64,000 nt of DNA from Streptomyces actuosus (GTDB lineage: Bacteria > Actinomycetota > Actinomycetes > Streptomycetales > Streptomycetaceae), in assembly GCF_016921115.1 (NCBI RefSeq), contig NZ_JAFFZS010000001.1, positions 594,648-658,647 on the forward strand, read 5' to 3'. Each line of letters opens with the position of its first letter. The first letter of the stretch is position 1. This document shows, piece by piece, positions 9,282 to 17,265 of the stretch. The translations under genes and the position numbers were made by a program. The notes beneath the pieces are model-generated. The model was not told the DNA's origin. It saw only the letters and a program-made list of their open reading frames with translations, and searched no databases.

Positions 9282-11351
9282 GTGAGTGAGCCGGTGGAGG
9301 AACTGGTCAGCGGTGCCGCCCGGGAGGCCGGAGGGTGGATGGGCGCGCTGCCGGTGGCGCAGGTGGTCACCAGTGCCGACGGCATCGTCGTGCGGTGGAG
9401 CCGCGCCGCGCAGGAACTGCTGGGCCACTCCCCCCAGGAGGTGGTGGGACGGCACATCGCCGAACTGCTCCACCCCGGCGCCGACCGGAGCCTGGGCCGG
9501 TCGTTGTGGGAGGCGGTGGCCGGCGGCCGGGGCGTGATGGGCACCGTCACCGCCTGGCACGCGGACGGGCATCCGATCGAGCTGGAGATCTGGGCCGGTC
9601 CCGTCACCGACCGCCACAACGACACGTCCGCGGTCATGGTGTTCGCGGCCGACGCGCACGCGGCCCGCCGGATCCGCGGCTCGTCGGCCGTCTGGGACGG
9701 GCTGTTCGCCCGCTCCCCGGTCGGCATCGCCGTCCTGGACACGCAGCTGCGGTTCCTGCGCGTCAACCCGGCCCTGGAGAAGATGAACGGCCTGCCGGAG
9801 TCCGCCCACATCGGCCGGCGGCTGTCCCAGTTGCTGCCGGAGGTCAACGCCCGCGACATGGAGGAGGCGATGCAGAGCGTCGTCGACAGCGGGCAGCCGG
9901 TGCTCGACCGGCGCCGGGTCGGCCGCACCCCGGCCGACCCCGACCACGACCGGGTGTGGTCGTGCTCCTACGTCCGCGTCGAGGACCCCGGGAACCGGCC
10001 GATCGGCGTGATCGCCTCCCTGCTCGACATCACCGACCAGCAGCGCGCCCACACCGAGGCCGAAGCCGGGCGACGGCGTCTGGCCCTGCTGAGCGAGGCG
10101 TCGATCCGGGTCGGCTCCACACTGGAACTGGAGCGCACCGCGCAGGAACTCGCCGACCTGGCCGTTCCCGCCCTGGGCGACGCAGCCACCGTCGACGTGC
10201 TGGACACCCTGGCCCGCGGGGACGAGCCCGGCCCGGGGCTCGCCGGCGGGATCAGCCTGCGCCGCCTCGGCAAGGCTCCGCTGTCCGGCTCCCCGGTCAC
10301 CGACATGCTCGCCCCGCTCGGCCGCACCCTGGTCTTCCCCGCCACGGCCCCCTACACCCTGGCCCTCTCCGAGCGGCGGCCGTTCCTGCTGGCCCGGATG
10401 GACGCCCAGAGCATCGCGCCCGCCGCCCGCCACAGCAGCCGGCCCACCCAACTGCTGGAGGTGGGCGCGCACTCGTTCATGATGGTCCCGCTCGTCGCCC
10501 GTGACCTCGCGCTGGGCGTGGCCACCTTCTACCGCACCCGCGCCGGTGCGCCGTTCGACGGCGACGACGTGGCCCTCGCCTCCCAGCTCGCCGCGCGCGC
10601 CGCCGTCAGCATCGACAACGCACGCCTCTACCACCGGGAGCACGACACCGCCGTCACGCTGCAGCGCAGCATGCTGCCGCAGCACATCACCCCGCCGACG
10701 GGCATCGAGGTGGCCCACCGCTATCTGCCCGCCAGCGACGCCAACGAGGTCGGCGGCGACTGGTACGACGTACTGTCCCTGCCCGGTGGCAGGGCGGCCC
10801 TGCTGATCGGGGACGTCATGGGCCACGGCATCACCGCCGCGGCGGTCATGGGCCGGCTCTCCGCAGGCATCCGCACGCTGGCCCGGCTCGACCTGGAGCC
10901 GCGGGAGATCCTCGCCCAGCTGGAAGCCGCACTGGACGATCTGGCCGAACCGATGCTGGCGACCCTGCTGTACGCCGTCGTCGACCCCGCGACCGGCCAC
11001 TGCCGGCTGACCCGCGCCGGTCATCCCCCGCCCGCCCTGATCACCCCGGACGGCGATGTGCGCCTGCTGGACCTGCCGCCCGGCGTCCCCCTCGGGGTCG
11101 GCGGCGCGCGCTACACCACGACCGACCACGTCCTCGCTCCGGGCAGCGTCCTCGTGCTGTACACCGACGGTCTGATCGAGTCCCGCGGCACCGACATCGA
11201 CGAGCGGCTCGCCGAGCTGACGTACACGCTCGCCGAGCCCTTCCCCTCGCTCGACGCCCTGTGCGACAGCCTCCTGGCGCGCCTCATGCCCGCTTCCGCC
11301 GACGACGACATCGCCCTCCTCGTCGCGCGCACGACGCAGGTCGGGAGGTGA
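9282..11351 (+). CDS. PAS-PAS-GAF-PP2C (SpoIIE) phosphatase
   Basis: A 689-residue cytoplasmic sensor phosphatase. Two PAS domains (about residues 15-125, with VVRWSRAAQELLGHSPQEVV, and 135-250, with RSPVGIAVLDTQLRFLRVNP) are followed by a GAF domain (about 265-440) and a PP2C domain (about 460-685) with EVGGDWYDVLSLPGG, LLIGDVMGHG and LYTDGLIESRG. The catalytic aspartates are present. Unlike its upstream neighbour it has no HATPase domain and ends shortly after SADDDIALLVAR. The GTG at 9282 follows GGAGG by 6 bases; a longer in-frame start at 9150 would add 44 Arg-rich residues and is unlikely. The PAS and GAF domains probably sense redox state or a small ligand. Confidence 0.9.
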   Translation: MSEPVEELVSGAAREAGGWMGALPVAQVVTSADGIVVRWSRAAQELLGHSPQEVVGRHIAELLHPGADRSLGRSLWEAVAGGRGVMGTVTAWHADGHPIELEIWAGPVTDRHNDTSAVMVFAADAHAARRIRGSSAVWDGLFARSPVGIAVLDTQLRFLRVNPALEKMNGLPESAHIGRRLSQLLPEVNARDMEEAMQSVVDSGQPVLDRRRVGRTPADPDHDRVWSCSYVRVEDPGNRPIGVIASLLDITDQQRAHTEAEAGRRRLALLSEASIRVGSTLELERTAQELADLAVPALGDAATVDVLDTLARGDEPGPGLAGGISLRRLGKAPLSGSPVTDMLAPLGRTLVFPATAPYTLALSERRPFLLARMDAQSIAPAARHSSRPTQLLEVGAHSFMMVPLVARDLALGVATFYRTRAGAPFDGDDVALASQLAARAAVSIDNARLYHREHDTAVTLQRSMLPQHITPPTGIEVAHRYLPASDANEVGGDWYDVLSLPGGRAALLIGDVMGHGITAAAVMGRLSAGIRTLARLDLEPREILAQLEAALDDLAEPMLATLLYAVVDPATGHCRLTRAGHPPPALITPDGDVRLLDLPPGVPLGVGGARYTTTDHVLAPGSVLVLYTDGLIESRGTDIDERLAELTYTLAEPFPSLDALCDSLLARLMPASADDDIALLVARTTQVGR

Positions 11352-11378
11352 TCCAGGGGCGGCCGCGGGCAGGGGCAC

Positions 11379-12803
11379 TCATCCCGGTGGGATGTTGCGG
11401 TTGACGCGGAAGACGTTGTCCGGGTCGTAGCGCGCCTTGATGCGGCGGAGCCGCTCGTACGTGCCCCGGTAGGCGTCGGCGGTCCGGGTGGTGTCGTCCT
11501 CGGCCAGCTGGAAGTTGACGTAGTTCCCGCCCGTCGAGAACGGCCGGATCCGCTCCCACCCCCGGCGGACGGCGGCGACGATCCCCTCACCGTCGGCCTG
11601 CGGCGGCCACACCCCGGAGAAGCCGCTGATGAACCTCGCCTCCCGGTTGCCGACGGCTCCCCCGTCGCCGTCGATGTCGTTCAGCGCACCCCCGAGATGG
11701 AAGACGACGGAGAAGGACAGGGGCGACGCGACGTCCAGCGCGGCGTCCCGGAAGACGGGGAGGTAGTCCTCCGGCAGGTCCGGCAGGAACTCGGCCTTCC
11801 AGTACTGGTCGAGGCCCTTGGGCTCCAGCGCGTCGATCATCGACTGCTGGGCCACGTACGGCTTCGTCCCGATCAGGTCGAAGAGCGGCTCCCCCAGACC
11901 CCGCAGCGGGGCGAGGTCGGATTCGACGTCGGTGCCGCTGTGGCACACCAGAAGCGCGGCGACGGGCCGCAGGTGCCACTCGGCGGGGACGAACGGCGCC
12001 GGCGGTGCGAGCCGGACGACCGCCACCGCCGTCAGCTCGCGCGGTGCTGTCGCCGTCAGTTCCCGGTACGTCGCGAGCACGTCGTCGGCGCGGTCGGCGG
12101 GCCAGGCGGCGATGCCGCCGGTGACGACGGGGCCCACCTCGTGCAGCCGGAAGGTGAAACGGGTGACGACACCGAAGTTGCCGCCCCCGCCGCGGACCGC
12201 CCAGAACAGGTCCGGACGGTGCTCCCGGTCGGCGGCCGTCGGCACGCCGTCGGCCGTGACGATCTCGACCTGCTCCAGGTTGTCGGCCGCCCATCCGAAC
12301 CGCCGCGTCAGATAGCCGAAGCCGCCGCCGAGGGTCAGGCCCGCCACGCCCGTCTCGGACACGAACCCGAGCACCGTCGCGAGGCCGTGTTCCTGGGTCG
12401 CCCGGTCGACGTCCTGCAGCAGGCATCCCGGGCCGACGTGCGCGAGGCGGCGGGAGACATCGACGGTGACCTCGCGCATGCCGGACATGTCGAGGGTCAG
12501 CCCGCCGTCGGCGAGTGCCGTCCCGGCGATGTTGTGGCCGCCGCCCTTGACGCTCAGCAGCAGGCCGTGGTCCGCGGCGAAGCGCACGGCCGCGGCCACG
12601 TCCCGGGCGGACGCGGGCCGGACGACGAGGGCGGGCTTCGCCGTGACCATGGCGTTCCAGACCCGGACGGACTCGTCCCAGCCGTCGTCCCCGGCCGTGA
12701 GCAGCGGCCCTTCGAGCCGGGTGCCGAGTTGCTCGATCTGTGCGGAGGTCAGGCCGACGTGCCCGCCGTCGAGCCCGGTGACCTCGAACAGTTTCGTCCT
12801 CAT
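11379..12803 (-). CDS. FAD-linked oxidoreductase of the berberine-bridge (BBE) type
   Basis: A 474-residue flavoprotein. The FAD_binding_4 domain is recognised by VRPASARDVAAAVRFA and SVKGGGHNIAG near residues 60-108, where the His is the usual 8-alpha attachment site, and by GVAGLTLGGGFGYLTRRFG near 150. The C-terminal BBE element is YDPDNVFRVNRNIPPG. The cysteine used for a second FAD link in bicovalent enzymes is not seen in the expected segment (GFVSETGVAGLTLGGG), so monocovalent FAD is inferred. Such enzymes oxidise sugars, alkaloids or polyketide-like compounds; the substrate is unknown. No signal peptide is visible. The start overlaps the stop of a 37-residue peptide gene (ATGA), implying coupled translation. 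Confidence 0.88.
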   Translation of the reverse strand: MRTKLFEVTGLDGGHVGLTSAQIEQLGTRLEGPLLTAGDDGWDESVRVWNAMVTAKPALVVRPASARDVAAAVRFAADHGLLLSVKGGGHNIAGTALADGGLTLDMSGMREVTVDVSRRLAHVGPGCLLQDVDRATQEHGLATVLGFVSETGVAGLTLGGGFGYLTRRFGWAADNLEQVEIVTADGVPTAADREHRPDLFWAVRGGGGNFGVVTRFTFRLHEVGPVVTGGIAAWPADRADDVLATYRELTATAPRELTAVAVVRLAPPAPFVPAEWHLRPVAALLVCHSGTDVESDLAPLRGLGEPLFDLIGTKPYVAQQSMIDALEPKGLDQYWKAEFLPDLPEDYLPVFRDAALDVASPLSFSVVFHLGGALNDIDGDGGAVGNREARFISGFSGVWPPQADGEGIVAAVRRGWERIRPFSTGGNYVNFQLAEDDTTRTADAYRGTYERLRRIKARYDPDNVFRVNRNIPPG

Positions 12804-12913
12804 GCCGGTTCCTCCTCCCGTGACGGCTCCATCGCCGCGCGCAGCGCGTCGAGGAAGGCGTCGGGCTGCTCGGCGGCGGGTCGTCCCGGCAGTCCGCGCT
12901 CTTGCGTGCTCAT
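12800..12913 (-). CDS. 37-residue peptide coupled to the flavin oxidoreductase
   Basis: A short frame encoding 37 residues, beginning MSTQERGLPGRPAAEQPDAF and ending in a run of acidic residues. Its ATG at 12913 has an excellent AAGGAGG ribosome site 5 bases upstream, and its TGA overlaps the ATG of the downstream oxidoreductase in the form ATGA. That arrangement supports real translation. The peptide has no cysteine, no signal peptide and no membrane segment; the middle (DAFLDALRAAM) should form a short amphipathic helix. It could be a leader that sets oxidoreductase translation, a small binding partner, or a precursor peptide; nothing in the sequence decides. I recognise no family. Confidence 0.6.
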   Translation of the reverse strand: MSTQERGLPGRPAAEQPDAFLDALRAAMEPSREEEPA

Positions 12914-13548
12914 CACGGCCTCCTTCCCGCGTCCTCGGTGCCCGGCGCGCCGGACGACCTGGAGGTCCCGTGGTCCGGCGGCGGCAGGGCAGGGACCGAG
13001 GGGGTCACTGGAAGGGTCCCCCTGCGGCGGCGCTGGGCGCATCGGTCGCCTCACCCATTCGCCGCCTCGCACCGTGTGGGTATTTCTGCGCAGTCGGCTC
13101 GGACGTGGATGTGGGAGAGGGCCCACCCGCCCCGGCCCGCGTGGCTCCGGCCCACCAGAGCGCACCTCGGCGGGCGGACTGCCTCGCGGCGCGGTCCGGT
13201 GCCCCGACAGCCGACGTCGGCCCCGGAGCGGCGCCCGGCACGCTCCCCCACCACTCCCAGGGCGTGGGTGGTGAGCCGGGGCAGGGCTTCACCACGGCTG
13301 TGGTGGTACTCGTGCAGAGGCTGTGGGGTCGGGGCCCGCATGTCGCCGTGGCGGTCGGCGCCCCGTCGTCATGGTTCTCACCGTCCTGGGCCACCAGTGG
13401 CCGGCCTCGCCCGTGGCACCGCAGCGCATGCATCGGCCGCATCGGCGGACTCCCTGTGACCGGCGATCGGCCACGACCGGCCCGGCACCGTCGGCGGAGC
13501 AGTGGCGGGGTCGCCCCAGCGGCGGGAGGCGGCCCCGGCCCGAGTCCG
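12914..13548. other. Intergenic region between the peptide/oxidoreductase unit and the lipase
   Basis: These 635 bp carry no supportable gene; the frames on both strands have shadow composition. The part just above 12913 should contain the promoter of the leftward peptide-oxidoreductase unit and the part near 13549 the lipase terminator. I found no strong hairpin or promoter. Confidence 0.45.
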
Positions 13549-14229
13549 TCAGGCGATGAAGTCGCGGACCTGGCTGTAGACGCCGGAGTCCTCGTTCATG
13601 TGGGTGTGCGAGATGCATCCGACCAGCACGTTGGTGGCGCCGGCCAGCTTCGCGCTGGAGTCCGGGTTGATGGCGGCGTCGCAGTTCGACCAGTAGGCGG
13701 CGTAGTCGACGTTGCCAGGCGTCTCGTCACCGGAGTTGAGCGCCGTCAGGAAGCTGCTTCCACTCGTCATCTCCTTGCAGGAGGTGTAGAGCCATGCGCA
13801 CAGCGCGGAGACGTCCGTGCCGTGGTTCACGCCGGCCGTCGAGACGAAGTCGTCCACGTAGGCGGTGCCGCCCAGGTTCTTGAGGTAGTAGCGCGCGCTG
13901 AGCGCGCCCATGGAGTGAGTGACCAGGTCGACCTTGGCGGCCCCGGTCTGGGCGAGTACCTGCTGCACCTTGGTGGCCAGCTGTGCCGCGGTGGTCTTGT
14001 TGGACTGACTCCACGAGTACGACCAGGTGTACAGCTCCGAGGAGGAGTAGCCGTCGGACTTGAACTTCGAGACCCAGGTGTCCCAGGTGCCGGCGGAACT
14101 GCTCAAGCCATGCACGAAGATCACGGGATTGCGCGTAGCGGCGTGGGCCGGCGTCGCGACGAGGGCCGGAATGACCGTTGCGAGGGCAGTGGTCACGATT
14201 GCGGTGCTGTTCCGCACAAGACGTCTCAC
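13549..14229 (-). CDS. Secreted triacylglycerol lipase/esterase
   Basis: A 226-residue exported alpha/beta hydrolase of the small bacterial lipase type (Bacillus LipA-like, class 2). The signal peptide is clear: RRLVRNS, a hydrophobic core ([17 protein letters not shown]) and AHA cleavage before ATRNPVIFV. The oxyanion segment [15 protein letters not shown] and the nucleophile elbow THSMG (Ser near residue 108) are present, and [12 protein letters not shown] near the C-terminus supplies the catalytic histidine; the acid is probably the Asp of NHGTD or a nearby residue. Four cysteines after residue 140 could form disulphides outside the cell. It is monocistronic, with a 330-bp upstream region before a divergent regulator gene. 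Confidence 0.9.
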   Translation of the reverse strand: MRRLVRNSTAIVTTALATVIPALVATPAHAATRNPVIFVHGLSSSAGTWDTWVSKFKSDGYSSSELYTWSYSWSQSNKTTAAQLATKVQQVLAQTGAAKVDLVTHSMGALSARYYLKNLGGTAYVDDFVSTAGVNHGTDVSALCAWLYTSCKEMTSGSSFLTALNSGDETPGNVDYAAYWSNCDAAINPDSSAKLAGATNVLVGCISHTHMNEDSGVYSQVRDFIA

Positions 14230-14562
14230 AGTGCTCCTTACCGAGGTGGGGTGGATGGAGTCTCGGGCCGACCCCGCCCTCCCGGCATCGGTGAAGTCGC
14301 CGGTCTCCGTGTACGGGTCTGCTCAACGCCGGTTGCCGTCCCTCGAAGGACGGGCGGAGGCCACTCAGGCGCCGACCCGGCCCGCCGGCCCGCCCCGGCA
14401 AGCCACCGCCACCCGCCCGGCTCTCATGTGAAGTCCTGTCAGCCGCAGGACCGATACGCATGTGCCGCAGGTCTTTACGCGCGAGTAACTCACCAGTAAC
14501 CTCCGCTCGGTGCAGCCCGCGCGATCCCCCACCCCCCACCCCCCACCTCTGGCCACGCCGAC
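14230..14562. other. Divergent promoter region between lipase and LuxR-type regulator
   Basis: This 333-bp region separates two divergent genes, so it should hold both promoters. A relatively A/T-containing segment at 14440-14510 includes the near-repeats GAGTAACTC and CAGTAACCTC, which could be regulator binding sites. A run of four CCCCCACC-like units at 14525-14548 lies just ahead of the regulator start. No hairpin stands out. Confidence 0.4.
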
Positions 14563-16701
14563 ATGCCGACCGAATGTGAAACCATGCCTTTGGCCGGACA
14601 CCTTTCCGAAGGCGTCCGAAGCCGCGTTCTGCGAGCCGTGCACGGTGATGCACGGGCCGCAGCCGAGACACTGGGCCTTCTGACGGACCGACAGCGAAAC
14701 GGTGTCGACCCCCTGCCGAGCGAGCCCTCAGAGCTCGCACCCGCCAGGCTGCGGGAACTGCGGCGCCGGATATCCCGCCTGCCCGCCGATACGCGCAGGC
14801 TGGTGCTGCTCGCCGCGTGCGACCAGTATCCGGTGGCGACGAACGCCTTCTCGCGAGCGGTGGTGGCCGCCGGCATGGACAGTCGGGCGGTGGCTCCGGC
14901 GGAGGCCGCCGATCTCGCCCACCACTCGGCCACCGGTATCACCTTCCACGACCGCTGGGCCTGCATCGCGGTCTATGAGGGCGCTTCGGTAGTGGACCGG
15001 AGGGAGGCTCACTGCCTGCTGGCGCGCGTACTCCACCACGACAGCGAGGCGCCTGAGCGTGCCTGGCATCGCGGTGCTGCGGCTCTCGGGCCCAGCAAGC
15101 GACTCGCCGCCGAGCTCGAAGCAGCAGCGCATACTGCCCGCCGCCACCGCAGGCACACTTTGGCTTGTGCTCTGCTGGAGCGGGCCGCCGCACTGCATCC
15201 GGACCACGGCAGCAGCGCCACACTGCTCGGAGAAGCCGCCACGGACGCCTGGCACGCCGGGGATTCCGACCGGGCCCGCCGACTCGCCAGGGCAGGCGGC
15301 GACACCGCGATGCTCGGTGTCCTCGCGCTGCGCGGCGGCGATGCCGGCGAGGCCTTCGAGGATCTGCTGTCGGCCGCGGCCGGGTGTGCGGAGCGTGACC
15401 CCGAGCGTGCCGCCCACCTGTTGGCCCGTGCCACCGAGGCCCTGGTCTACTCAGGGGACCTGCGACGGTGCCGTGAGGCCGTCGAGGTGGCCCTCCGATG
15501 CCGCCTGACGCCACCTGGGACGCTGACCGGACTCGCCGCTGCCGCCGAAGGCGACTACGACGGGGCCCGTCGGGCGCTGCAGAGCGCTCCGAGGCGCGGG
15601 GCTCCCCAGCAGGACCCCATCCTTCTCATCCACGACGGCGTTGCCGCGATGTTGCTCGGGGATCCCGTCCGGGCTCGTTCGGCGACCATGCGGGCCGCCG
15701 CCGCGGCACGCATCCGCAACGACGGTGCTGCGCTGCCCCAGGCACTGGAGTTCCGGAGTTACGCCGAGTTCTGGTGCTCGCGTCCCCAGGCCACCGAGGC
15801 GGCGGTACGAGAAGCTTTGCGGCAGGCCCAAGAGAGCGGACAGGACAGCGGCGCCTGTCATCTCCGAGCCGCACTCGCCATGTGCGCCGCCATCCGGGGC
15901 GACCGGGAAACCTGCCAGTCGCAGGCGGAGGCGGCGACAGAGTACGCGCTGCCACGGGGACTCGGGCTCGCCTCGGCCCTCAGCTTCTGGGCGCAGGCAT
16001 TCCTCGACCTCGGTGCGGGCCTGCCGGCGGCGGCCGTCGCACGCCTGCGCGCGCTCATCAGCAACGGGCACCCTGTCATTCGGCATCTCGCCACCCCGCA
16101 CTACGTCGAAGCCGCCGTCCGCACCGGCGACACGGCCCTCGCCCACCACGCCCTCGACTTCTACGAGCGCTGGGTCGACGCCGTCGGGTCCGACACCCAC
16201 CGCGCCCTCGTCGCCCGTTGCCGAGCTCTGCTCGCCGCCGGGCCGGAGGCCGACGCGTACTTCCGCACCGCCCTGGACCTCCACACCACCGGCGTCCAGG
16301 ACTTCGAACGTGCTCGCACGGAGCTGTTCTTCGGCTCTGCCCTGCGCCGCTCCCGCCGACGTGCCGAGGCGCGTGACCGGCTCCTCAGCGCACTGCAGTC
16401 GCTGGAGCACTTCGGCGCTCCGCAGTGGGCCGCCCAGGCACGAGCCGAACTGCGGTCCCTCGGTGAGGCGGCTCTGCCCAGAACCGCTGTCGGCGAACAG
16501 GACGACCTCACGCAACGGCTCACGCCCCAGCAACTGGTGATAGCCCGCATGGCTGCCGAAGGCGCCACCAACCGTGAGATCGCAGCCCAGCTCCTTCTCA
16601 GCCCCCGCACCATCGACCACCACCTCCGTGGAGTCTTCACGCGTCTCGACATCCGGTCCCGCATCGAACTCGCCCGCGTCCTCCTGCCTCGGGACGCCTG
16701 A
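14563..16701 (+). CDS. LuxR-family regulator, LAL-like but lacking the ATPase domain
   Basis: A 712-residue protein ending in a LuxR-type HTH (about residues 645-705: LTPQQLVIARMAAEGATNREIA and SPRTIDHHLRGVFTRL). The rest is all-helical, Ala/Arg/Leu-rich and repeat-like (TPR type). It resembles large ATP-binding LAL regulators, which are usually 900-1000 residues, but the N-terminal P-loop ATPase is absent: the protein begins close to the region that normally follows that domain (LVLLAACDQYPVATNAF). It may be a natural short form or a 5'-truncated gene. The ATG at 14563 is chosen; a second in-frame ATG lies 7 codons later. It is divergent from the lipase, which may be its target. Confidence 0.8.
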   Translation: MPTECETMPLAGHLSEGVRSRVLRAVHGDARAAAETLGLLTDRQRNGVDPLPSEPSELAPARLRELRRRISRLPADTRRLVLLAACDQYPVATNAFSRAVVAAGMDSRAVAPAEAADLAHHSATGITFHDRWACIAVYEGASVVDRREAHCLLARVLHHDSEAPERAWHRGAAALGPSKRLAAELEAAAHTARRHRRHTLACALLERAAALHPDHGSSATLLGEAATDAWHAGDSDRARRLARAGGDTAMLGVLALRGGDAGEAFEDLLSAAAGCAERDPERAAHLLARATEALVYSGDLRRCREAVEVALRCRLTPPGTLTGLAAAAEGDYDGARRALQSAPRRGAPQQDPILLIHDGVAAMLLGDPVRARSATMRAAAAARIRNDGAALPQALEFRSYAEFWCSRPQATEAAVREALRQAQESGQDSGACHLRAALAMCAAIRGDRETCQSQAEAATEYALPRGLGLASALSFWAQAFLDLGAGLPAAAVARLRALISNGHPVIRHLATPHYVEAAVRTGDTALAHHALDFYERWVDAVGSDTHRALVARCRALLAAGPEADAYFRTALDLHTTGVQDFERARTELFFGSALRRSRRRAEARDRLLSALQSLEHFGAPQWAAQARAELRSLGEAALPRTAVGEQDDLTQRLTPQQLVIARMAAEGATNREIAAQLLLSPRTIDHHLRGVFTRLDIRSRIELARVLLPRDA

Positions 16702-16902
16702 CGGCGGGTGCGACCGCGGGGGGCGAGCCGCGGAGCGCGCAGCCCTCCGCTCGGGAGGCGCCGCCCTTCTCCGGCAACGACCGTCAGGGGGGCATCACCG
16801 CCTGCGGTCCGGCGCTCGGCGGTCTGCTCATCCCGGGCGGCGCCCGGGCGGCCTGCGCCAGGCCGCCCAGCCAGGCCAGGTCGCCGGGCGGCAAGCGGAC
16901 CT

Positions 16903-17244
16903 TCACCTCCGTGCTCCACCACCCCGACCGGCGCTCAGCCGCCCGTCGCCCCCCAGCCACACCAGCGCGGCCGTCACGAGTGCGGCCGTGCCCGTTTCCA
17001 GGGTGAGGGGGACGCTGGGCGGGTAGCGGGGAGAACGGCTGCCGGGCAGGCTGCGGAACTTCTCCGGGACGCCGGTTCCGGGGGCGGCGGCCCACTGGGC
17101 CGGACCGCCGGTACCGAGCATCCAGTGGGCGGCGCGGATGGCGGGACGATCGTGGAGGTGGGCTCCTGCGCCCGTGAGGAGGGGGAAGTCCACGTCGAAG
17201 GATGCGGTGACCACCGGGGCGCGGTGCCGGCGGTGGGTGCCCAC
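16903..17244 (-). other. Unrecognised leftward frame in the LuxR/phospholipase gap
   Basis: Between the LuxR gene (end 16701) and the phospholipase gene (end 17266) one leftward frame of up to 113 codons has protein-like composition, unlike the Arg/Pro shadows around it: TASFDVDFPLLTGAGAHLHD, then PEKFRSLPGSRSPRYPP, then a hydrophobic stretch LTLETGTAALVTAALVWLGG. It could be the end of a membrane-associated protein. I recognise no family and see no good ribosome site. It may be a gene fragment. Confidence 0.25.
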
Positions 17245-17265
17245 AGGCGCACGCCGCGACCGGGG

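Noticed and set aside
12800..12913. A lanthipeptide or thiopeptide precursor.
   Set aside because: The 37-residue peptide has no cysteine and no modification, protease or transport genes are adjacent. It is kept only as an unknown peptide gene.
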